5,717 bases of DNA from JAZRUF01 sp045636205. GTDB taxonomy: Bacteria; Bacillota; Clostridia; Oscillospirales; JAAYXM01. This document shows positions 1-5,548 of this stretch, in pieces; the first letter of the stretch is position 1, and every line of letters begins with the position of its first letter. Below the pieces are notes generated by a model. That model was not told the DNA's origin. It saw only the letters and a list, made by a program, of their open reading frames with translations, and did no database searches. The translations under genes were made by a program, and so were the position numbers. The stretch covers positions 1 through 5,717 of the forward strand of contig JAZTXE010000050.1 in NCBI GenBank assembly GCA_045636205.1. Direction: 5' to 3'.

Positions 1-1217
1 TCTTGAAGATTTGATACAACCAGATATTTTTCTTCATTAACAAACATGGATGCGTATACGCCTTCTGGCAGAGGGGATAAGATATCTGTGCACTCACGAA
101 GTTCAATATAAGCAACGCTATTTTCGGTAACCATAGGATGATAAAGTTTTGAAAACTTTTCCCATAATTGAAATTCATTTGGATCATCAGGTATGGGAGA
201 CCATAAACTGCGGACATATGGGCCGTTTGGATGCTCGCGATTATAATCCCGGACACGGCGGAAAAAGTCTTCTTCAGGTCCACCATAGTAGGTTACATTT
301 GGTAAATCTAAGTTGTTGCCTTTTAGAATACGTCCGGTTTTCAGTAAAGGAAACTGAAGAAATGGTATTGTGTAAGCGAAAAAAGCTTCAGGGGATTGTG
401 CTGAACTGAAGTTTAAGTCAAGGCAAGGAACGACGTAAGGAAGATAATCTTTTCCAACACCGGGTTTAGAGTTCTTGACGCATTCGCCGATCCATAAATA
501 ATCATATATTCTGTCTTTGACCGGAGGGCGATTATTTCTGTCACAATGCAATTTATATATACCTTTACGCTGCTTTATTTGGCTATATATATCACCTAAA
601 GCATCTTCGAGTTCGGTATCGTAAGAATCTTCAGGGATAACACAGTCTCCAAGCGAATTGTCGTAATTACTGTATCCCCAATCGTTAAAGATACCGTCGA
701 AACCATACGTATCCATTGCGCTAAGAGTTTTTTCGGTTATGTAATTGCGCCAAACAGGATGTCCGAGGTTGCACAGACGGTATTTATAGTAAAGAGAGGA
801 AAGAAAGTCTGTGGACGAGACTGTAAATTCTTCTCGAAAATCCGGATCTGTCTCCTGAAAAAAGCCGGTAGAAACATAGGCGATTACTTTTATACCATAG
901 GAATGACACAACTCTACAAATTCACGAGTGCCGTTCGGGTCAGAGGATGTGAATTTGTCTGCGCCGTAAAGTCTGCATGCATCGTTCCAATCTTCATGAA
1001 GTTGGATAAGATCAACACCTGCTTGAGCCATGCTTTTAATCATATCTCGGTCATAGTCGGTTACGGCAGAATATACTAGTGCCGGATAGTCACCTAAATT
1101 GTAAACTGCTTGACCGGGAAGATAATCGCGTATGCGTATACGATTAAAATATTTTTTATTGCTTGTTTCAGCAGAATTTATATTATTTATTCTATTGCGC
1201 ATTTTTTCAATAGACAT
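1..1217 (-). CDS. Putative TIM-barrel glycoside-hydrolase-like protein, partial (C-terminus off the left edge)
   Basis: Reading the minus strand from the ATG at 1217-1215 gives 405 uninterrupted codons to the left edge; no stop lies in the window. AAGGAGC (1227-1233) stands 9 nt before the ATG. No signal peptide is visible (it begins MSIEKMRNRI), so the product should be cytoplasmic. The order of elements fits a (beta/alpha)8 barrel: AGVDLIQLHEDW (about residues 66-77), SYGIKVIAYVSTGF (106-119), YGFDGIFNDWGYS (171-183) and YDYLWIGECV (238-247). The DGxxxDW motif resembles the strand-4 catalytic region of several retaining glycosidase clans, so D174 or D179 are candidate nucleophiles and E245 a candidate acid/base; these are guesses from pattern. 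A beta-rich tail (about 385-405, GVYASMFVNEEKYLVVSNL) suggests a C-terminal beta-sandwich. I cannot assign a CAZy family or substrate. It is the only gene of its direction at this end and is divergent from the IS remnant. Confidence 0.72.
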   Translation of the reverse strand, partial: MSIEKMRNRINNINSAETSNKKYFNRIRIRDYLPGQAVYNLGDYPALVYSAVTDYDRDMIKSMAQAGVDLIQLHEDWNDACRLYGADKFTSSDPNGTREFVELCHSYGIKVIAYVSTGFFQETDPDFREEFTVSSTDFLSSLYYKYRLCNLGHPVWRNYITEKTLSAMDTYGFDGIFNDWGYSNYDNSLGDCVIPEDSYDTELEDALGDIYSQIKQRKGIYKLHCDRNNRPPVKDRIYDYLWIGECVKNSKPGVGKDYLPYVVPCLDLNFSSAQSPEAFFAYTIPFLQFPLLKTGRILKGNNLDLPNVTYYGGPEEDFFRRVRDYNREHPNGPYVRSLWSPIPDDPNEFQLWEKFSKLYHPMVTENSVAYIELRECTDILSPLPEGVYASMFVNEEKYLVVSNLQ

Positions 1218-1270
1218 GGTCTTGAGCTCCTTTTTAAAGTAGATTATTAAACAGTGTAATTGCATGAAAA

Positions 1271-1299
1271 ATTGTATCATTTTGCGGATGTAAAGTAAA
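1271..1299 (-). promoter_or_regulatory. Predicted sigma-A-type promoter of the glycoside-hydrolase-like gene
   Basis: On the minus strand a -35 TTTACT (1294-1299) is followed by a 17-nt spacer and a -10 TACAAT (1271-1276). The -10 matches 5 of 6 consensus bases and the -35 matches 4 of 6. The start of transcription would fall near 1264, giving a leader of about 47 nt that carries the AAGGAGC ribosome binding site. The rest of the 1218-1460 spacer shows no gene or other clear element. Confidence 0.5.
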
Positions 1300-1460
1300 G
1301 CAAAGGGACATAAGAGAGCAAAAAACACCACAGAAAAACTTAACATTTCTAAAAATCATCCAATTCAAACACCCTATTATACTCAAATTCGACAAAACGA
1401 TTATCGTACATATAGTATTAGCAAACGTAGCCATATTTGTAGGGTGCATTCATGATGATA

Positions 1461-1480
1461 TGCACCCCAAAAGTTAGACA
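1461..1480 (+). repeat. Left terminal inverted repeat of the IS3-family remnant
   Basis: It begins TGCACCCCAAAAG and aligns with the complement of 2052-2071 at 17 of 20 positions, with mismatches at positions 3, 12 and 13. Its first bases also pair with the flank: GGGTGCAT (1442-1449) is complementary to ATGCACCC (1460-1467), so an 8-bp hairpin straddles the boundary. Confidence 0.8.
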
Positions 1481-1485
1481 CTTTC

Positions 1486-2040
1486 CATTCATACAAAGGA
1501 GAGGTAGGAAAAATTGCAGATAATTTGTTAAAGAGAGATTTCTATGCAGAAAAGCCTTTTGAGAAGCTGACAACAGATGTTACTCGGTTTAAGGTCTGCA
1601 ATGAGAAAGTATACCTTTCTCCTGTAATGGATTTATTTAATCGAGAGATCATTTCTTATTCCATTTCACTAATCCCAAATTTACAACAAGTGCGAGAAAT
1701 GTTGAACGGCTTATTTGATAAGTTGCCTGACAATTCAACACCACTGTTTCATTCTGATCAAGGCTGGCAATACCAACACGCAGAATACCAGCGACTATTA
1801 TCCGAACATAACATTACACAAAGTATGTCTCGAAAAGGAAATTGTATGGATAACGGTGCAATGGAAAACTTCTTCGGCTGGCTTAAGGTCGAAATGTTTT
1901 ATGGTGAAAAATTTGAAAGCGTTAGCTCTTTTATTGATGAATTAAAGAATTATATTGATTACTACAACAACGAAAGAATTTCTATGAAACTAAAAGGAAT
2001 GAGTCCGATACAGTACCGGACTCATTCTCATGTAAGTTAA
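1486..2040 (+). pseudogene. IS3-family OrfB transposase, N-terminally truncated, catalytic core intact
   Basis: The frame shows OrfB similarity from about 1486 (HSYKGEVGKIADNLLKRDF) to the TAA at 2038-2040. The DDE integrase core (rve fold) is complete. Counting from the TTG at 1525, D18 lies in TTDVTRF, D78 in HSDQGWQYQH and E114 in NGAMENFFG, which gives the 35-residue D-to-E spacing of IS3-family enzymes, with K121 seven residues after the Glu. The C-terminal YIDYYNNERI and GMSPIQYR motifs are present. About 184 codons remain of a usual 270-300 in OrfB. OrfA with its helix-turn-helix and the OrfB N-terminus are missing, and an in-frame stop at 1456-1458 closes the frame upstream. AAAGGAGAGG (1494-1503), which encodes the YKGEV stretch, could act as a chance ribosome binding site for an ATT (1513) or TTG (1525) start. 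I expect it to be inactive as a transposase. Confidence 0.88.
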
Positions 2041-2051
2041 TATTTGTTTTT

Positions 2052-2071
2052 TGTCTAAACTTTGGGGTTCA
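2052..2071 (-). repeat. Right terminal inverted repeat of the IS3-family remnant
   Basis: Read on the minus strand it begins TGAACCCCAAAG and ends TTTAGACA. It starts 11 nt after the transposase stop codon, the usual arrangement at the right end of IS3-family elements. Confidence 0.8.
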
Positions 2072-2076
2072 CTTCA

Positions 2077-2102
2077 CCCGATGGTTAATATACCATCGCG
2101 GG
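2077..2102. other. Short hairpin beside the IS right end
   Basis: CGATGGT (2079-2085) and ACCATCG (2092-2098) form a perfect 7-bp stem around a 6-nt AT loop. Two further C-G pairs are possible with one bulged base. No T-run follows on either strand, so I do not call it an intrinsic terminator. It may be a 3' structure for the leftward regulator transcript or a structural target of the insertion. Confidence 0.35.
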
Positions 2103-2153
2103 TGGCAGACTGTGATTTTATAAAATTTGGTGCAATTGAATGGTGGAGGCGGC

Positions 2154-2230
2154 ACGTAACTGCACAGTTTCGCGGAAAGGGGTATATGGATTGATCGGGT
2201 AAGACGAGTGTGAAATCGGGTGCGTTACGT
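2154..2230. repeat. Long-range inverted repeat after the regulator gene
   Basis: ACGTAAC-t-GCAC (2154-2165) is complementary to GTGCGTTACGT (2220-2230) apart from one bulged T. TTTC (2168-2171) can then pair with GAAA (2212-2215) further in. The right arm touches the stop codon of the AraC-family gene (2230-2232), so the structure would lie in its 3' untranslated region. No U-tract follows, so termination by it is uncertain. The remainder of 2072-2229 shows a 12-bp palindrome (ATTTTATAAAAT, 2115-2126) and no convincing coding frame. Confidence 0.3.
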
Positions 2231-3123
2231 TATTCACTTTCTTTTATGAGCCTTGCGTATTCCCGCGGTGTAAATCCCGTATGGTCTTTAAAAGTGTGTG
2301 AGAAATACGGTGGCGAGTCGAATCCGCACTGTTCGCCTATTTCGGTTATTGACAATTTACCCTCACTTAGAAGCTGCATTGCGTGCCTGATGCGCAAAGA
2401 AGTAATATATTCAAGCAGCGTTTGACCGACTATCTGTTTGAATATATACGTAAACGAGCTGCGCGACATATGCGCAATACGGCAGATCTCCTCGCGGTTT
2501 ATATGCTCACAGTAGTGCTCATCAATATAGTCCATCGCCTTTTGAAGCGATGAGCGGTAGTTTGAATATGCGGTCCTGTCTGCATCGGGGGAGATTGCAT
2601 TGCTGCGCTCTGCGATAACCGTCAAAAGCTGAACAAGCTTTGCGCGTATGTATGACGGTGACTTTTTTTCATGTTTTAAAAATTCCTTGGATAAATCGTT
2701 TAATATACTTTCGAGCTTTATACGGCTTTCGCCCTCAAAATGAATGAAAGGGTTTGCATCTTTAAATTTATAAGTAAGCGGACGCAGACATACCAAATTA
2801 AAAAGCTCTTCCTTTTCCTTGCCTTCAGGGAACATATTAAAAAAATTGTCCGCAAAATTTACAAATATCCAGTGCACGGGCTCAGCACTTGCGTCCAGCG
2901 CATGTGAAAAGTACGGTGGCAAAACAATCAGGTCGCCCGAGTTCTGAATATAGTCTACATCGTCGATGCGGTGCGCGAAGCTTCCTTCAAACGAATATAA
3001 AATCTGTGGGAAATTGTGGATGTGATAATCGCTTGGCTCGTTTACCCAGCAATGAGTAATATGAAAATAATCACTCGAACGATAAGAGTCAAGACTTCCG
3101 CGGTTGTCCTCGGTTATAAACAT
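2230..3123 (-). CDS. AraC-family transcriptional regulator with N-terminal cupin sensor domain
   Basis: A complete 297-residue protein of ordinary length for AraC regulators with a sensor domain. Residues about 15-90 look like the AraC-type cupin beta-barrel: HIHNFPQILYSFEG (34-47) and SGDLIVLPPYFSHAL (62-76) are its characteristic strands, and this part probably binds a small sugar-like ligand. A linker with a helix near 133-173 leads to two helix-turn-helix motifs at about 208-230 (NREEICRIAHMSRSSFTYIF) and 258-281, followed by the family signature GFxxxxYFSHTFKDHTGFTPREY (267-289). The start is set at the ATG at 3123 because GGAGGTG (3130-3136) stands 6 nt before it and the predicted promoter leaves little room for anything earlier. 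It is transcribed divergently from the secreted protein gene, with 178 bp between the two start codons, which suggests that it controls that operon and perhaps itself. The ligand cannot be read from the sequence. Confidence 0.93.
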   Translation of the reverse strand: MFITEDNRGSLDSYRSSDYFHITHCWVNEPSDYHIHNFPQILYSFEGSFAHRIDDVDYIQNSGDLIVLPPYFSHALDASAEPVHWIFVNFADNFFNMFPEGKEKEELFNLVCLRPLTYKFKDANPFIHFEGESRIKLESILNDLSKEFLKHEKKSPSYIRAKLVQLLTVIAERSNAISPDADRTAYSNYRSSLQKAMDYIDEHYCEHINREEICRIAHMSRSSFTYIFKQIVGQTLLEYITSLRIRHAMQLLSEGKLSITEIGEQCGFDSPPYFSHTFKDHTGFTPREYARLIKESE

Positions 3124-3129
3124 GCGCCG

Positions 3130-3136
3130 CACCTCC
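3130..3136 (-). promoter_or_regulatory. Ribosome binding site that fixes the AraC-family start
   Basis: GGAGGTG on the minus strand lies 6 nt before the ATG at 3123. A frame extension to a TTG at 3168 exists but has no Shine-Dalgarno sequence and would start upstream of the predicted transcription start. Confidence 0.75.
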
Positions 3137-3168
3137 CGAATAAAAACTGCATCTATATTATTACACAA

Positions 3169-3197
3169 AATATACCAAATAGTCTATAGATTTACAA
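3169..3197 (-). promoter_or_regulatory. Predicted promoter of the AraC-family gene
   Basis: On the minus strand TTGTAA (3192-3197), a 17-nt spacer and TATATT (3169-3174) form a sigma-A-like promoter. A TGG directly before the -10 makes it an extended -10. Transcription would start near 3162, with a leader of about 39 nt. The spacer contains CTATAG within AAAT-N9-ATTT (3178-3194), a possible but weak operator. Confidence 0.55.
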
Positions 3198-3223
3198 AAA
3201 GATTTTATTATATTCGGTCAATT

Positions 3224-3256
3224 TTGAAAGAAATGTTTTTTTCTCTGTGGTATTAT
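3224..3256 (+). promoter_or_regulatory. Predicted promoter of the secreted protein operon, weak -35
   Basis: TGG-TATTAT (3248-3256) is an extended -10 element, and transcription would start near 3263, about 39 nt before the ATG. The only -35-like hexamer is TTGAAA (3224-3229), 21 nt away, which is too far for a good promoter. A poor -35 beside a divergent AraC-family gene fits a promoter that needs its activator (inference). The related 7-8 nt words AGATTTA (3188) and AGATTTTA (3200) upstream are possible half-sites. Confidence 0.45.
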
Positions 3257-3301
3257 TAAATAACAAAACAAAATGGCATATAATCAAAAGGAGGAAAAAA
3301 C

Positions 3302-5278
3302 ATGCAAAACGCAAAATTCACTAAAATCCTATCATTCATTTTATCAATGGCACTCGTTGTCGGATTCCTGCCCGCGCTGGCACCGTCCGTAGCCGAGGCC
3401 GCGAATGCGGAAGATACCGTAATATACGATTTCAAGTATTACGGTGAGGATGAAAAAGGATCTACAGAGAACATGGTGGGTACAAAATATGAATATAATG
3501 CTCCTACTTTAGAAGATGCTACATATGGATACTGGGAGTATCTTTCTCATTGCTTCGTTTCAGGGAAAAATTCCACCAGATACAAATTAAACGGCAACTG
3601 GCAGGTTAGCTTTCAGGGCACGGTGCAAGCTGCAGGTGGATACGGCGACTGGATTGCTTTTAAAGTAAAGGGATTAACCACCGGTTTGTACGATGTTAAG
3701 ATGAGGTCATATTATTATAACGAGGCACGAAACCATGAGGTCGGGCTCTATCTGCTGCCGACGAGTATATTTGAAAATACGACCTTAACTACTCAAAATG
3801 CTATTCACGGAATAATCAAAGATGGCGTAATCAGCGAAAATGAAGAGGGACAAATCATTGGTGAGCCGAAGTTCTTATATACAGAGCTTAAGAACACGAC
3901 CAATCCCGGGTATATTAATTTTGGCAGTGTGCAGGTTAGAAACAGTACAGCTGATGATGAGTGGGTTTTAGCTGTGAAATTGGAAAGCCTGGCTGCAACA
4001 TATACAGGAACCAGCGATTATATCTTCTTCCCTGAGATCGTTTTCACCCGTCAGCCACTCGGTGCGTTGACGGTTGAGGCTGACGATGCTACAGTCGGCG
4101 AGAAGATTGACCTCAATGTTTCTTTGGTCGATGCGGAAAATGCACCGATAACCGATGCACAAATCACAGTTGCTTGTGAGAGCGACAATGTAGTTGTTGC
4201 GGACAACGGCGATATCTACGCTGTAGCGCCCGGAACTGCAGAAATTACCGTGGCTGCGGAAAAGGACGGAAAAATCGAGCAGACAACAGCAAACGTTACA
4301 ATCTCGGGCGGAGAGTCTGTTTTTGCAAGCGGTGATGCAAGCTATATGTTCAAATGGGACGTATACGATATTGCTTCAGACGATGCATGGATATATAAAA
4401 ATGACGGAACAAAAAATCCTTTATATACTACTTATGGTAATGCCGGACGTATGTGGAAATTTTTAGAGGCTACGTGTTCAATTAAAGATGGCGGTGGTAA
4501 TCTTATTAATATCAGCAAACCATATGTAGCAACCGGAACAAATGAAAATGAATGGAGCGCATGGTGCGTCAAGGTGCCGAAAGCCGGCAAGTATGTGGTT
4601 GATATGTCAGGTCTTTGCTATTCAAGTGGTGGTATGGCTGAGATTTACATGGCACCGTATACCGAGGGAATGAGCGCTGCAAGCGCAATTTCCCCGGCAA
4701 ACCTGGTCGGAACTATGGACGAATACCGTGCGGCGGGTGATCCCGAAAAGGATAAAGTTGTTAAAAAGACCATTGGTTTGTTTGACGCGAAGACTCACGG
4801 AGAGTACATCATGATAATCCGCGGTGTTAAAAATGCTGCGGGAAAGACATATTTGCACATTTCAGACATAACTCTTAACGGTTCTGATTACTACATAGCA
4901 CCTGATTACAAGGATGTTTTCGGAAACCGCGCTGTATATGTTGAAAAAGATGATAGTGGAAGCTTTACCGCGCACTTTGCAGCGGGTATCAATTCACTCA
5001 ATTATGAGGAAGTAGGATTTAAAGTAAGCATTAACGGTGCTTCAGAGAAAGTTCTCTCAACAACCGCTGCATATTCTACCGTTACGGTAGCAGGTGGTGA
5101 CGTTTCGGGCGCTGTAACCGCAGAAGAACTTAACTTGGATAGCGGATACATCTTTACTAAGTCCGAGGGTGAAATTGCAGCAGGAAGCACCATTGAGTTT
5201 ACTCCTTATGCAATCGAGCTTGACGGAACTGAAGTAACTGGGAAAACTTATAGCGTAACCGTTTCAACGGCACAATAA
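3302..5278 (+). CDS. Secreted multidomain protein: two related beta-sandwich-like modules around an Ig-like BIG2-type domain
   Basis: A complete 658-residue protein with AAAAGGAGG 7 nt before its ATG. A Sec signal peptide spans about residues 1-36: Lys at 5 and 8, a hydrophobic core at 9-27, and cleavage probably after AEA (33) or ANA (36). Module A (about 38-250) and module B (about 343-528) look like diverged copies. Both show a W-rich strand, then WIAFKVKGLTTGLYDV (117-132) or WSAWCVKVPKAGKYVV (418-433), then GLYLLP (148-153) or EIYMAP (447-452), and close with a short beta strand ending in the next domain. Between them, residues about 253-336 resemble a bacterial Ig-like BIG2 domain (VGEKIDLNVSL, VAPGTAEITVAA). 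The C-terminal part (about 530-658) is beta-rich (LNYEEVGFKVSING) and of unknown type. No LPXTG motif, SLH domain, dockerin or transmembrane anchor is visible, so it is released or held non-covalently. Catalytic residues are not evident; glycan binding is the likeliest role, by inference from the context. It heads an operon with the small peptide gene 18 nt downstream. Confidence 0.88.
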   Translation: MQNAKFTKILSFILSMALVVGFLPALAPSVAEAANAEDTVIYDFKYYGEDEKGSTENMVGTKYEYNAPTLEDATYGYWEYLSHCFVSGKNSTRYKLNGNWQVSFQGTVQAAGGYGDWIAFKVKGLTTGLYDVKMRSYYYNEARNHEVGLYLLPTSIFENTTLTTQNAIHGIIKDGVISENEEGQIIGEPKFLYTELKNTTNPGYINFGSVQVRNSTADDEWVLAVKLESLAATYTGTSDYIFFPEIVFTRQPLGALTVEADDATVGEKIDLNVSLVDAENAPITDAQITVACESDNVVVADNGDIYAVAPGTAEITVAAEKDGKIEQTTANVTISGGESVFASGDASYMFKWDVYDIASDDAWIYKNDGTKNPLYTTYGNAGRMWKFLEATCSIKDGGGNLINISKPYVATGTNENEWSAWCVKVPKAGKYVVDMSGLCYSSGGMAEIYMAPYTEGMSAASAISPANLVGTMDEYRAAGDPEKDKVVKKTIGLFDAKTHGEYIMIIRGVKNAAGKTYLHISDITLNGSDYYIAPDYKDVFGNRAVYVEKDDSGSFTAHFAAGINSLNYEEVGFKVSINGASEKVLSTTAAYSTVTVAGGDVSGAVTAEELNLDSGYIFTKSEGEIAAGSTIEFTPYAIELDGTEVTGKTYSVTVSTAQ

Positions 5279-5296
5279 GAAAGGGGCGATTTTGTA

Positions 5297-5458
5297 ATGA
5301 AAAAGTATATGGCTCCTGAAATGGAGATAGCAAAGTTTAAGATGGAAGATGCAGTAACTACATCGGTCGGTGGCGATACGCCTGTTCCTACGGTTGGATT
5401 GGATAACACTAATCCGGAATATCAGATTACTGGTGACCGCTCTGAATACATCTATTAA
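5297..5458 (+). CDS. Small 53-residue peptide of unknown function
   Basis: A complete short frame from ATG (5297) to TAA (5456-5458), 18 nt after the stop of the secreted protein gene, with GAAAGGGG (5279-5286) 10 nt before the start. It begins MKKYMAPEMEIAKFKMEDAV, continues TTSVGG, has a Pro/Thr/Asp-rich middle and ends in SEYIY. It has no Cys, no signal peptide and no membrane segment. From memory, not checked, short clostridial hypothetical proteins with an N-terminal MKKY..P..E...F..ED..TTS pattern are common; they have no established function. The conserved-looking, charged N-terminus followed by a variable-looking tail recalls the leader and core layout of modified-peptide precursors, but no modification enzyme is in the window. 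The position, RBS and coding-like composition make it very likely a real gene co-transcribed with its upstream neighbour. Confidence 0.8.
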   Translation: MKKYMAPEMEIAKFKMEDAVTTSVGGDTPVPTVGLDNTNPEYQITGDRSEYIY

Positions 5459-5481
5459 TTTGATACAGTAGTTTGTTAAAG

Positions 5482-5516
5482 ACGCGGAGAGGTAGAAAAT
5501 TAAATCCTCTCCGCGT
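5482..5516 (+). terminator. Strong intercistronic hairpin, possible partial terminator or attenuator
   Basis: ACGCGGAGAGG (5482-5492) and CCTCTCCGCGT (5506-5516) form a perfect 11-bp GC-rich stem around a 13-nt A-rich loop. The downstream sequence AATTTAAACT has only a short T-run, so as an intrinsic terminator it would be leaky. It lies 23 nt after the peptide stop and 32 nt before the lipoprotein start. It could end most transcripts after the peptide gene, or stabilise the 3' end of an upstream mRNA made in larger amounts than the lipoprotein mRNA. Confidence 0.6.
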
Positions 5517-5548
5517 AATTTAAACTCTGAAGGAAAGGAAGTTTTAAA

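Larger units (their letters stand above)
1461..2071 (+). mobile_element. Internally deleted IS3-family (IS150-like) insertion sequence, 611 bp
   Basis: The element is bounded by imperfect 20-bp inverted repeats that begin TGCACCCC on the left and TGAACCCC on the right (right end read on the minus strand); 17 of 20 positions agree. These ends and the OrfB sequence inside are typical of the IS3 family, IS150 group. Full-length members usually carry orfA plus orfB joined by programmed frameshifting and are over 1 kb. Here the left inverted repeat runs almost directly into codons from the middle of orfB at about 1486, so orfA and the N-terminal part of orfB are lost. No matching target duplication flanks it: GATA lies before the left end and CTTC after the right end. 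It is non-autonomous, but its ends could still be used by a transposase supplied in trans. Confidence 0.85.

Noticed and set aside
149..1079. Two plus-strand open frames (149-409 and 759-1079).
   Set aside because: They lie antisense to the continuous 405-codon minus-strand frame, have no convincing RBS and no protein-like motifs.
1234..1449. A minus-strand open frame of 71 codons in the spacer left of the IS.
   Set aside because: It has low-complexity hydrophobic content and overlaps the predicted promoter and leader of the barrel enzyme gene; there is no recognisable domain.
1715..1945. A second plus-strand frame inside the transposase.
   Set aside because: It is an out-of-frame shadow of the OrfB reading frame, which carries the DDE motifs.
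3124..3168. A TTG-initiated extension of the AraC-family protein by 15 residues.
   Set aside because: There is no RBS before 3168, the start lies upstream of the predicted transcription start, and a good GGAGGTG precedes the ATG at 3123.
3279..3284. A perfect TATAAT hexamer just upstream of the secreted protein gene.
   Set aside because: Transcription would begin around 3291, inside the ribosome binding site, and the matching -35 position (TTAAAT) is poor.
3968..5193. Minus-strand open frames at 3968-4162, 4622-4858 and 5002-5193.
   Set aside because: All are antisense to the 658-codon secreted protein gene and show no domain or RBS.
5369..5374. A double-glycine leader cleavage site in the small peptide (TTSVGG).
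   Set aside because: Upstream positions do not fit the double-glycine leader consensus well (Ser at -4, Ala at -8), and no peptidase-transporter gene is in view.
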